5,182 nt of DNA from Candidatus Thorarchaeota archaeon (GCA_016840965.1 JAEORI010000265.1:1-5182), one strand, 5' to 3'; shown: positions 1 to 5,182, counted from the first letter of the stretch. Translations and numbers: made by a program. Notes: generated by a model from the sequence alone, not told the origin.

Positions 1-374
1 ACTTTGAAGGAATCGTTCAATGAGCCAGTACCTTTCATTATCTTAGCAAACCCGTGAAAGATAAAGCCTAACAAGGGGAACTTCAAGAAATTACCAAAGT
101 ATGTTAGAATTGCTACCCAAAAGTAACGTGAAATACCTGTACTAGATTCCACAAGAGGTGCTGGCACAAAAGCACCCATCTGTGCATTGGTGCCCGCATG
201 AACGATATCAGATGGAATGTGTAGCCAATTTACAACAGGAGTCATCAAAGCCAGAATTATGTTCAGCACTAGAAAGAATCTAAGCATTGATAAATAGCCT
301 ATCTGGCCAGTTTCGCTCTCAAAAGCCTTCTCAGGATCAACAATGAACTTTATTGATTTGCGAAAATCTTGCAT
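1..374 (-). CDS. Yip1-like multi-pass membrane protein, N-terminal part (runs off left edge)
   Basis: The first 124 codons are open and continue past the window edge. The protein starts with a short cytosolic stretch (MQDFRKSIKFIVDPEKAFES), then a hydrophobic helix at about residues 27-49 and a second hydrophobic region at about 82-107. The second region runs into HGFAKIMKGTGSL (107-119). An N-terminal 'xPxxAF' segment, a first helix, and then a helix ending in H-x-x-x-K-x-x-x-G-x-G-S is the pattern I associate with Yip1/DUF1282-type proteins, which are common in archaea and usually have about five helices. The start is the ATG at 374, with a GAGGT Shine-Dalgarno 7 bases upstream. Eukaryotic Yip1 proteins act in vesicle traffic; the role of prokaryotic members is not known. 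The family call rests on pattern memory only. It could be another small integral membrane protein. Confidence 0.6.
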   Translation of the reverse strand, partial: MQDFRKSIKFIVDPEKAFESETGQIGYLSMLRFFLVLNIILALMTPVVNWLHIPSDIVHAGTNAQMGAFVPAPLVESSTGISRYFWVAILTYFGNFLKFPLLGFIFHGFAKIMKGTGSLNDSFK

Positions 375-381
375 TCCTAAA

Positions 382-386
382 ACCTC
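382..386 (-). promoter_or_regulatory. Shine-Dalgarno site of the Yip1-like gene
   Basis: On the minus strand GAGGT lies 7 bases before the ATG at 374, which is a normal spacing and supports that start codon. Confidence 0.6.
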
Positions 387-446
387 AGTTACTAGTACTT
401 CACTAACTCAATATGTGTGAATAAACATAGGTCTGTTTCGGTTCAA

Positions 447-460
447 GCTTAAAATTTTCG
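447..460 (-). promoter_or_regulatory. Candidate archaeal promoter (BRE/TATA-like) for the Yip1-like gene
   Basis: The minus strand reads CGAAAATTTTAAGC, a purine/A-rich BRE-like start followed by an AT-only TATA-like core. It lies about 73 bases before the ATG at 374, which would give a 5' leader of roughly 45-50 bases containing the GAGGT site. The surrounding region is AT-rich, so a chance match is quite possible. Confidence 0.25.
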
Positions 461-562
461 AAAAAAAGTTAGAAATGATTAAGGAACTAAATATCGTTCA
501 TCAGCATGATTCTGAGATACCAGTTCAACCAAACCAGCTAGTCCATCCTTGAACGAATTGAT

Positions 563-766
563 TTAGGTGCTTTCAAGATTGATTCTATTTGTGATAAAAA
601 GAAGTACGATGCCCATCATGACCATTATAGCTGGTGTTATGACATCATAGAGAAAATCTTGAGTTGGTGCAAATATAAGACCCCATCCCAACTCAACGGC
701 ACCAATTCCAAGAAGGGAGCACCCCATGAGCCCCAAGGCAATGACAATATCGCGTCTTGAAACCAT
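563..766 (-). CDS. Small two-helix membrane protein, 67 residues, function unknown
   Basis: I do not recognise this protein. It has a short basic N-terminus (MVSRRD), a hydrophobic helix at about residues 7-30, a polar loop (APTQDFLYD), a second helix at about 40-60 and a polar tail (TNRINLEST). The basic start suggests both termini face the cytosol. The ATG at 766 is the first possible start: an in-frame TAA lies four codons upstream (TAA ACC CAC AAC ATG). No Shine-Dalgarno is visible. A TATA-like ACTTAAAG on the minus strand (792-799) lies about 29 bases before the ATG, so leaderless transcription is possible. The gene is divergent from the M20 gene, with 104 bases between starts, and is followed by the Yip1-like gene on the same strand after a 188-base gap. 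A short ORF can arise by chance, but two clean helices with polar ends favour a real gene. Confidence 0.5.
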   Translation of the reverse strand: MVSRRDIVIALGLMGCSLLGIGAVELGWGLIFAPTQDFLYDVITPAIMVMMGIVLLFITNRINLEST

Positions 767-768
767 GT

Positions 769-783
769 TGTGGGTTTACCACA
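769..783. repeat. Inverted repeat TGTGG-N5-CCACA next to the small membrane gene start
   Basis: TGTGG (769-773) and CCACA (779-783) are perfect inverted arms around GTTTA. The repeat begins three bases upstream of the ATG at 766, in the divergent region shared with the M20 gene. It could be a transcription factor site or a chance short palindrome. Confidence 0.3.
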
Positions 784-856
784 TAAGCTCTCTTTAAGTG
801 TAGCGTCTGTCTTACCCTATACAACAGAATCATTAGTATTAAACAAATCCAAGGGC

Positions 857-863
857 GGCGGTG
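857..863 (+). promoter_or_regulatory. Shine-Dalgarno site of the M20 gene
   Basis: GGCGGTG differs by one base from the GGAGGTG consensus and lies 7 bases before the ATG at 871. It favours 871 over the in-frame ATG two codons later. Confidence 0.6.
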
Positions 864-870
864 TTTCAGA

Positions 871-2121
871 ATGGAAATGAAAACAAAGGAAAAAGTCTGG
901 AAGGAGATTCAAAGAGAGAAACAGAAAATCATGAAGCTCTCAAGCGATCTAATCAAGATTCCAAGTGTGAATCCTCCAGGAAACACGAAAGAGATAGCGG
1001 ACTACATTTTGGAGTATCTTTCTGGGCATGGTCTTTCATGTAAAGTGCATGAACCCGAAGAAGGAAGAATAAACGTAATTTGCAATCTTGGTTCTAAGTC
1101 AGGGAAAAGACTTGTCTTGAATGGTCATATGGATGTTGTACCTGTAGGAAACGAAGACAAGTGGAGCTTTCAGCCATTTTCCGGTAAAATAGCGAACGGA
1201 TTTTTGCATGGACGAGGTGCTAGTGACATGAAGGGAGGAGTGGCGGGGATTATGAGTGCAATGTGTTTCTTGGCCAAAATCGAAGATAGGCTGAATGGCG
1301 AGCTGATTCTCACTCTTGTTCCTGACGAAGAAACAATGGGCATACATGGCACTGGTTGGATTCTTGAAGAGGGGTTAGTGAAACCTGATGCCTGCATCAT
1401 TGCAGAACCAACTGATGTTCCTCTTATTGATATTGGGCAGAAAGGTGCATATTGGGGCAAACTTGGAATCGAAGGTACTCCAATACATGGTAGCCTTTCG
1501 CCCTATAGGGGAGACAGTGCCATTCTGAAGGCATGTAGAGTGATGAGCAAGATGATGGAAATCACCAAGACCAAGGTGAATCAACCAAAGGACATCATAG
1601 ATGTAATAGAGTCCTCAAAGAAACTCATTGAGAAACTAATTGGATCAGAGGGCATTGGTATCATTTTAAGCTCCCCAACCTTGAACATTGGGATAATCAA
1701 AGGCGGTGAAAAAGTCAATATAGTTCCAAGCCAATGCGAGATTGAGTTTGATATTCGACTGCCAATTGGATTCACTGCTGATAAAGCCACAGCAGAGTTG
1801 AAAAATCTGCTAGCTGAGTTTGGAAATGAGGTGGAGCTAGTGATAGCCACTACTATAGACCCCAACTACACATCACCGGAAGCTCCCATAGTCAAGCTCA
1901 CAAGAACAAATGTAAAAGAAGTTCTAGGGAAAGAACCAGATATCTTCGTACAATGGGCATCAAGTGATGCAAGACATTTCAGACTGCGAGGCATTGATAC
2001 AATCCACTATGGACCAGCAATCATCGAGGGTATCCATGGACTGAATGAGAAGGTCAAAGTAGACGACATAATCTCTGCAACAAAGGTCTATGCAGGAGCT
2101 GCTATTGACTACCTATCATAG
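871..2121 (+). CDS. M20 family metallopeptidase/deacylase (ArgE/DapE-like)
   Basis: A 416-residue cytosolic di-zinc hydrolase of the family that includes acetylornithine deacetylase, succinyl-diaminopimelate desuccinylase and various peptidases. It cleaves an amide bond on a small substrate. The expected motifs are present in order: GHMDVVP (metal ligand H86, Asp88), GRGASDMKGG (bridging D119), PDEE (general base E153, ligand E154), IIAEPT (ligand E179) and GIHGLNE (ligand H389). The lid/dimerisation domain spans about 190-300 and holds GTPIHGS (H206, the residue that reaches into the partner's active site) and GGEKVNIVPS, followed by FDIRLPIG. Residues 237-265 are an extra helical stretch, longer than in DapE, which I associate with an archaeal/bacterial M20 subfamily of unknown substrate. 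There is no signal peptide. No arg or lys biosynthesis gene is nearby, so ArgE or DapE activity should not be assumed. The 'peptidase or deacylase' level is secure; the substrate is not. Confidence 0.93.
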   Translation: MEMKTKEKVWKEIQREKQKIMKLSSDLIKIPSVNPPGNTKEIADYILEYLSGHGLSCKVHEPEEGRINVICNLGSKSGKRLVLNGHMDVVPVGNEDKWSFQPFSGKIANGFLHGRGASDMKGGVAGIMSAMCFLAKIEDRLNGELILTLVPDEETMGIHGTGWILEEGLVKPDACIIAEPTDVPLIDIGQKGAYWGKLGIEGTPIHGSLSPYRGDSAILKACRVMSKMMEITKTKVNQPKDIIDVIESSKKLIEKLIGSEGIGIILSSPTLNIGIIKGGEKVNIVPSQCEIEFDIRLPIGFTADKATAELKNLLAEFGNEVELVIATTIDPNYTSPEAPIVKLTRTNVKEVLGKEPDIFVQWASSDARHFRLRGIDTIHYGPAIIEGIHGLNEKVKVDDIISATKVYAGAAIDYLS

Positions 2122-2128
2122 GAAATGC

Positions 2129-2156
2129 AGAACTCGAAAGTAGCTTTCCCAGTTCT
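2129..2156 (+). terminator. Hairpin just after the M20 stop, possible transcription terminator
   Basis: AGAACT (2129-2134) pairs with AGTTCT (2151-2156), and inside it GAAAG (2136-2140) pairs with CTTTC (2144-2148) around the loop TAG. Together this gives an 11-base-pair stem with one small internal loop. It starts 8 bases after the stop codon and is followed by a T/G-rich stretch. Archaeal termination usually relies on T tracts more than on hairpins, so an RNA 3'-end stabiliser is an equal possibility. Confidence 0.4.
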
Positions 2157-2415
2157 TGGATTGTGTGTTTGTACTAAAATTTGCACCAAGACTCGAAAAA
2201 TATTCACTCATCACTTGATTTCACTTTATGTAAGTTTGTATCTCATTTGATATACTATTAGACTATTGTACAGAGAGAAGAGGGCTATTGAGAATTATGA
2301 GAGAAATCATAACCAGAAATTAAAGAAATCTTTATTTCAATAGAAAACTAAGTATTAAATGAAATAGCCGTAACGATACTTGATTCCTTTGGAGAGTCTG
2401 AGGGGAATGAGTACG

Positions 2416-2429
2416 TATATTTTTAATAT
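2416..2429 (+). promoter_or_regulatory. TATA-like box upstream of the four-helix membrane gene
   Basis: TATATTTTTAATAT is a good match to an archaeal TATA element. It is only about 25 bases from the TTG at 2448, so a transcript from it would start almost at the start codon and miss the GGAGG site. The true promoter may therefore lie further upstream, with this run being AT-rich leader. Confidence 0.2.
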
Positions 2430-2435
2430 CATGGT

Positions 2436-2440
2436 GGAGG
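2436..2440 (+). promoter_or_regulatory. Shine-Dalgarno site that fixes the TTG start at 2448
   Basis: GGAGG, within GGTGGAGG, lies 7 bases before TTG at 2448. The nearby ATG at 2431 overlaps this site and is in another frame that stops after 15 codons, so TTG is the supported start. Confidence 0.65.
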
Positions 2441-2447
2441 ATTTGGA

Positions 2448-2888
2448 TTGGAAAGTAGTGGAATTGAAGAATCAGTAGAAGGTTCGAAACCAGAGGCACC
2501 TACTGGAGTGACGGGCATTGCAATAGTCATAGTCTTCAGTGGAATAGGATATGTAGCTCAAGGTGTTGCTTGGGTCTTTGGCATATTTGATCCTGCATCA
2601 TTTTTGATTTCGATTCTTTTATCAGCCTTGTTTATTGGTGGAGGTATCATAATGATTTTCGTTGGAAAGGGACTTGTTGATTTGAAATGGTGGGCACTGT
2701 GGGGGTCAATTACTATGCTTGCTGTCACGATTCTGGTGATATCCATCAATCCCTTTGCAGCATTTCAAGTATGGGACGACCCGCTCGCAAGAGCAAGTGG
2801 AGCGGTAACCTTTTTCATCATTGTCTGTTATCTCGCTATGCCTACTGTTAGGAATAAGTTTCTGCGTCCGAATTTTACTCCTATTTGA
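2448..2888 (+). CDS. Four-helix membrane protein, 146 residues, function unknown
   Basis: I cannot assign a function. After an acidic cytosolic N-terminus (about residues 1-18, rich in Glu and Ser) there are four hydrophobic segments at about 21-45, 51-73, 81-100 and 116-132, then a basic tail (RNKFLRPNF). The opening of helix 1, 'PTGVTGIAIVIVFSGIGY', resembles the P-x-G-V-T start of small archaeal membrane proteins of the DUF2127-like kind, and 'VDLKWWALWGS' fits the W-A pattern before their third helix. This is a resemblance, not a firm family call. Translation begins at TTG 2448 behind a strong Shine-Dalgarno. The gene shares its strand with the M20 gene, but the 326-base gap and the hairpin after M20 suggest its own transcript. 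It ends 70 bases from the convergent AroM-family gene. Confidence 0.75.
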   Translation: MESSGIEESVEGSKPEAPTGVTGIAIVIVFSGIGYVAQGVAWVFGIFDPASFLISILLSALFIGGGIIMIFVGKGLVDLKWWALWGSITMLAVTILVISINPFAAFQVWDDPLARASGAVTFFIIVCYLAMPTVRNKFLRPNFTPI

Positions 2889-2906
2889 AAGCTGTCGAGA
2901 TTAGTC

Positions 2907-2936
2907 TTAGCTAAAGAAGCAACTACATTAAGCTAA
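2907..2936. repeat. Inverted repeat in the convergent gap, possible two-way terminator
   Basis: TTAGCT (2907-2912) and AGCTAA (2931-2936) form a 6-base-pair stem with an 18-base loop. It lies between the stops of the four-helix membrane gene (2888) and the AroM-family gene (2959). The position suits a bidirectional terminator, but the stem is weak and no clear T run follows. Confidence 0.2.
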
Positions 2937-2958
2937 TAGGCAGATCAACGAATAGGAC

Positions 2959-3648
2959 TTACAACATCTCTCGGACAACCCGAGCCACGAGTGTTCTAGC
3001 CAATATGGTTGGTAATCCTGTAAGCTCCTTTAGAGTATCACTTAGTTTTGTACTGTATCCGATGCAATCAAGGACAAGGAGATCTACTTCTGCTAGAGTA
3101 AATTTTTTGGCAATCTGTTTAATCATCATTTCATCTACATCTTGGTATGGGGACAGGGATTCAAGAACAAGATCAAGTCCCTCACGCCTCCATTTGACTC
3201 TTATATCATCGAATTGAGCTTCAGAAGGAACTAGGATACCTAATCTACCTCGAGGAAGTATACTCTGTACCACCTTGAACAACAGGTCTGAAGGCATGAT
3301 AAGGAGCTTGTCAGCTCTCACCTCTTTAAACTCACCAGTGCATAAGAGCACGACAGTATTTGCCCTCGCTTGGACTTTGGAAATGCAGTTATTGACAAGA
3401 CTGACTACTTGTTCATGACTGATGGTTGTCTCACTGCCATCTCTTAGACGGGTCACAAGAAGGTGTTCATCAGATTGTGGCTTCAAATGGATGATATCTT
3501 CACTCTCCAACTCATCAAGAGCTCCGCACTCAATGATTTTGATGTCCGTTCCCAAAATGTCAACAATGTCTGATGTGACATCCGTTCTAGGCGACTGTCC
3601 AATTGTCACCATCGCGACGAGTTTCTTGTTCTTTCCGTCACCATCCAT
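2959..3648 (-). CDS. aroM: AroM family protein (Asp/Glu racemase-like fold)
   Basis: A 229-residue cytosolic protein, close to the roughly 225 residues of E. coli AroM. The characteristic motifs are in order: VTIGQSPRTDV (about 14-24), GALDELESEDI, LVTRLRDGSE, VVLLCTGEF (C103), LGILVPSEAQ, KWRREG followed by SLSPY, VDLLVLDCIGYS (C195) and LARTLVARVVREML at the C-terminus. C103 and C195 occupy the places of the two acid/base cysteines of the Asp/Glu racemase superfamily. AroM's function is unknown; the name comes from an operon next to shikimate kinase in E. coli, and no shikimate gene is seen here. I chose ATG 3648 because AGGAGGT lies 8 bases upstream; the earlier in-frame TTG at 3657 overlaps that site. 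It is the last gene of the operon, 32 bases after DUF1177. The family is certain. A racemase or C-C/C-N lyase role is inference. Confidence 0.92.
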   Translation of the reverse strand: MDGDGKNKKLVAMVTIGQSPRTDVTSDIVDILGTDIKIIECGALDELESEDIIHLKPQSDEHLLVTRLRDGSETTISHEQVVSLVNNCISKVQARANTVVLLCTGEFKEVRADKLLIMPSDLLFKVVQSILPRGRLGILVPSEAQFDDIRVKWRREGLDLVLESLSPYQDVDEMMIKQIAKKFTLAEVDLLVLDCIGYSTKLSDTLKELTGLPTILARTLVARVVREML

Positions 3649-3656
3649 TCTCTTCA

Positions 3657-3663
3657 ACCTCCT
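3657..3663 (-). promoter_or_regulatory. Shine-Dalgarno site that fixes the AroM-family start at 3648
   Basis: On the minus strand AGGAGGT is followed by 8 bases and then ATG at 3648. The T of this site is the first base of the in-frame TTG at 3657, which rules that codon out as the start. Confidence 0.75.
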
Positions 3664-3680
3664 GTTCGATATTGAGAAGG

Positions 3681-4619
3681 TTATATCTTCCTCAGGAGCG
3701 GTCCCATATCGCCATATCGTTTGAGTAGGATTTCATACTCTTTCTCATCATAGAACTTGCATTTGCCATGAGCGTAGTCTCTTGCCACTTCGACACAGTA
3801 TCTCACAGCAGACTCCAATGCCATCGGGTAGTTTGCTCCAGACCCGCTCCCAGGAACCGGAACACATGCGGTAGTTGCTAGTCCAAGTACTGGAGCTTCA
3901 GTCATTACCCATGGCTGCATGATTGAGTTGATATGATAGACATCATTACCATAGGGTGTTATGTCTTGCATAGTAATGGGCACAATAGATGCTACCTCAC
4001 CAGTCACACGTTCGTATATGTTCACGAAATCGTCGCTAACTCTCAATATCCAGCCATTCTTGACAGTTGGTGTTATAGCGAAACCAGCCTTCTTGATGAC
4101 TCTGTTTCCCTTAGTGGCGTCTACTGAGATTAGCGCATCCATGGAAGGATCCACACAAGCTTTGAGTACATCCATTATTGGTACTGGCGATATCATAAAT
4201 GGAACTGGATCATGGGGAAGAATTGGTGCATCAGGCGCGATGTGAGTTGTTAATAGAACATCACCCGGAATTTTATCACCTCTCTCGCTGGATTGTGCAA
4301 GCTTTGCAGCAGCAGTTATAGCTACAACAGCTCCATCAGCATCAGAAACCATCCCTTGAACCTCAGGGCGAGCGCCTATACCACCCAGCTGACCAACTAT
4401 GCCAAGGGTTGGAGACTTGCCACCTCCTGATTTGCCATCAGCTCCGGGTATGAGAATTTTGACGACATCAGTCTTTGATTTCTCGCCTTTGAGGGTGATG
4501 ATTTTGCATTCATCTGCGCCATATTCATTCAAATATCGTCTAATCTCTTGTCCATCAATTCGGGAATCATCTAAGAGATCTAACACTTCAACTAATTGTT
4601 TTATGGATGTCAGTTTCAT
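3681..4619 (-). CDS. DUF1177 domain protein
   Basis: A 312-residue protein with full-length match to the DUF1177 family of archaea and bacteria, whose function I do not know to be established. The motifs I recognise are LGIVGQLGGIGARP (about 72-85), MVSDADGA (90-97), LLTTHIAPDAPILPHDPVPF (122-141), ISVDATKGNR (164-173), QDITPYGND (218-226), YHINSIMQP (228-236), VPVPGSGSGAN (253-263) and a C-terminal KFYDEKEYE (288-296). Asp and His residues stand inside these motifs (D93, D95, H126, H136, D167, D219, H229), which suggests a metal-dependent enzyme; that is inference. There is no signal peptide or membrane helix. Its ATG overlaps the racemase stop as ATGA (4616-4619), with only AAGAGG two bases before the start, so translation is probably coupled to the racemase gene. 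The AroM-family gene follows 32 bases later. The family call is very secure; the function is open. Confidence 0.93.
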   Translation of the reverse strand: MKLTSIKQLVEVLDLLDDSRIDGQEIRRYLNEYGADECKIITLKGEKSKTDVVKILIPGADGKSGGGKSPTLGIVGQLGGIGARPEVQGMVSDADGAVVAITAAAKLAQSSERGDKIPGDVLLTTHIAPDAPILPHDPVPFMISPVPIMDVLKACVDPSMDALISVDATKGNRVIKKAGFAITPTVKNGWILRVSDDFVNIYERVTGEVASIVPITMQDITPYGNDVYHINSIMQPWVMTEAPVLGLATTACVPVPGSGSGANYPMALESAVRYCVEVARDYAHGKCKFYDEKEYEILLKRYGDMGPLLRKI

Positions 4620-5182
4620 CGCCTCTTGATAATTTTTCGTGTTGCACCATAATAGGCTACGAGCCCAGAAGCCAGGACAGCGTCTACGACTGGGATACTC
4701 AAGCTTTTTTCAAGGACCGGAGCTATTCTGGCTGTCGAGAGGCCAGTACATGCAAGAAGAAGCACATTTACCTTCCTATCAAAAATCATACTCTTAGTGA
4801 GATTAACGTAATCGTCAATAGATCTGTTGATATCATGTGTTGTCTTGACAGCTTCTGGCCTCACGTATCCGACCATATTGTTTCCAAGCATTTTCGCTAC
4901 AACTTTTGGGGGATTCTCTTCAATACCTAGTACACCTATGCGACTACCTAATAGAAGAGCAAAAGAAGCAGAGGCGGAACCAGCTCCGATAACAGGCACA
5001 GCCACCTCTTTTTTTAGCTCAGGCACTCCGGGGTCAGCAGCGCAACTGATAAGTAATGAGTCAACTCCTTGTTCTTCAACTAGTGAGATACCTGTTTCTC
5101 TCACAAATGGGATTGCTCGTTTTTCGTCATCTTCGTTGAAAATCCCATCTGGGAATTCACGGATACATTCGGTCACAAATCG
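4616..5182 (-). CDS. Asp/Glu/hydantoin racemase family protein, N-terminus beyond right edge
   Basis: 188 codons are visible, open to the window edge. Family members usually carry about 50 more residues before this point, including the substrate-binding 'NPN' strand, so the true start lies outside. An in-frame GTG at 5176 is possible but would leave the first lobe incomplete. Counting from that GTG, the two superfamily cysteines are present: ISCAADPG (C45) in the first lobe and LLLACTGLS (C143) in the second. VPVIGAGSASASFALLLGSR and IPVVDAVLASG match the family's lobe-end strands. The 'C-x-x-D-P-G' motif points to the hydantoin/allantoin racemase branch more than to glutamate racemase for cell walls. 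It would use a two-base, cofactor-free proton transfer in the cytosol. It is the first visible gene of the operon and overlaps DUF1177 by four bases. Substrate unknown. Confidence 0.85.
   Translation of the reverse strand, partial: RFVTECIREFPDGIFNEDDEKRAIPFVRETGISLVEEQGVDSLLISCAADPGVPELKKEVAVPVIGAGSASASFALLLGSRIGVLGIEENPPKVVAKMLGNNMVGYVRPEAVKTTHDINRSIDDYVNLTKSMIFDRKVNVLLLACTGLSTARIAPVLEKSLSIPVVDAVLASGLVAYYGATRKIIKRR

Larger units (their letters stand above)
2157..2447 (+). other. AT-rich gene-free stretch with nested inverted repeats (possible structured leader)
   Basis: No gene of useful length is seen here. Several stems can form in a nested order. GGCTATT (2283-2289) pairs with AATAGCC (2363-2369) and encloses TTATGA/TCATAA (2295-2300/2307-2312, loop GAGAAA) and GAAAT/ATTTC (2325-2329/2334-2338, loop CTTT). 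Downstream, ATTCCTT (2383-2389) can pair with GGGGAAT (2402-2408) using two G-U pairs. TATTTCA (2333-2339) and TGAAATA (2360-2366) offer a competing stem. If transcribed, this would be the 5' leader of the membrane gene at 2448. Such stems are frequent by chance in AT-rich DNA, and no known riboswitch or tRNA pattern is visible. Confidence 0.3.

Noticed and set aside
455..464. Perfect palindrome TTTTCGAAAA upstream of the Yip1-like gene
   Set aside because: Short and in an A/T-run region, so it is likely chance; it overlaps the TATA-like candidate already listed.
861..1043. Plus-strand 60-residue reading frame at the start of the M20 gene
   Set aside because: It overlaps the M20 gene in another frame, has a low-complexity polar composition and no own ribosome site, and M20 motifs cover the same DNA.
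1099..1865. Several minus-strand reading frames of 69-96 residues inside the M20 gene
   Set aside because: They are antisense shadows of a gene with all family motifs and show no recognisable protein features.
2297..2323. Eight-codon ATG frame in the gap before the four-helix membrane gene
   Set aside because: There is no clear ribosome site, and it lies within the stem regions; a frame this short is expected by chance.
2431..2478. ATG at 2431 as a start for the downstream membrane gene or a small leader peptide
   Set aside because: Its frame stops after 15 codons, differs from the membrane protein's frame and overlaps the GGAGG site used by the TTG at 2448.
2558..2749. Minus-strand 63-residue frame inside the four-helix membrane gene
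   Set aside because: It is antisense to the hydrophobic helices of a well-supported gene and has no ribosome site I can see.
3649..3657. TTG at 3657 as the AroM-family start
   Set aside because: It overlaps the AGGAGGT ribosome site, which is correctly spaced for the ATG at 3648.
3005..3724. Plus-strand frames of 70 and 100 residues over the AroM-family gene
   Set aside because: Ser/Arg-rich antisense shadows; the AroM motifs on the other strand explain the DNA.
3933..4930. Plus-strand frames of 64-107 residues over the DUF1177 and racemase genes
   Set aside because: Antisense to two strongly motif-supported genes, with no domain pattern of their own.
1..5182. tRNA, rRNA, CRISPR, transposon or intein signals
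   Set aside because: Reading both strands I saw no cloverleaf pattern, repeat-spacer array, transposase motif or target-site duplication, and the visible proteins run without insertions that look mobile.

Overview
The window is most likely archaeal chromosome of moderate to low GC content. Supporting signs are Shine-Dalgarno (SD) sites of the GGAGGT type, a TTG start behind a strong SD, AT-rich TATA-like boxes, small multi-helix membrane proteins (one Yip1-like) and a DUF1177 gene. The protein style suggests an uncultured mesophilic or moderately thermophilic archaeon, perhaps Asgard/Thorarchaeia-like, but nothing here fixes the lineage. No tRNA, rRNA, CRISPR array, insertion sequence or phage gene is visible.

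Layout. The left edge (1-374, minus) holds the N-terminal part of a Yip1-like membrane protein. A 67-residue two-helix membrane protein (563-766, minus) is divergent from an M20 metallopeptidase/deacylase (871-2121, plus), which has a full set of metal ligands. A 326-base gap follows. It starts with a hairpin just after the M20 stop and holds several nested inverted repeats upstream of a four-helix membrane protein (2448-2888, plus, TTG start). The right half is a minus-strand operon read toward the left: an Asp/Glu/hydantoin racemase-family protein (4616 to beyond the right edge), a DUF1177 protein (3681-4619, ATGA overlap with the racemase gene) and an AroM-family protein (2959-3648).

How the genes may work together. 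The racemase-like protein, DUF1177 and AroM are tightly packed and surely co-transcribed. Racemase and AroM both belong to the two-cysteine Asp/Glu racemase superfamily, and both keep two cysteines. DUF1177 carries many conserved-looking Asp and His residues. An amide-bond hydrolase of the M20 family lies nearby, convergent with the operon. The most economical reading is a small catabolic or salvage module for an N-acylated amino acid, small peptide or cyclic amide, with the racemase-fold enzymes acting on a chiral centre or as lyases. The substrate is unknown and this assignment is inference. The operon is the part of the window most likely to hide undescribed biochemistry. The three small membrane proteins are separate, poorly characterised genes.
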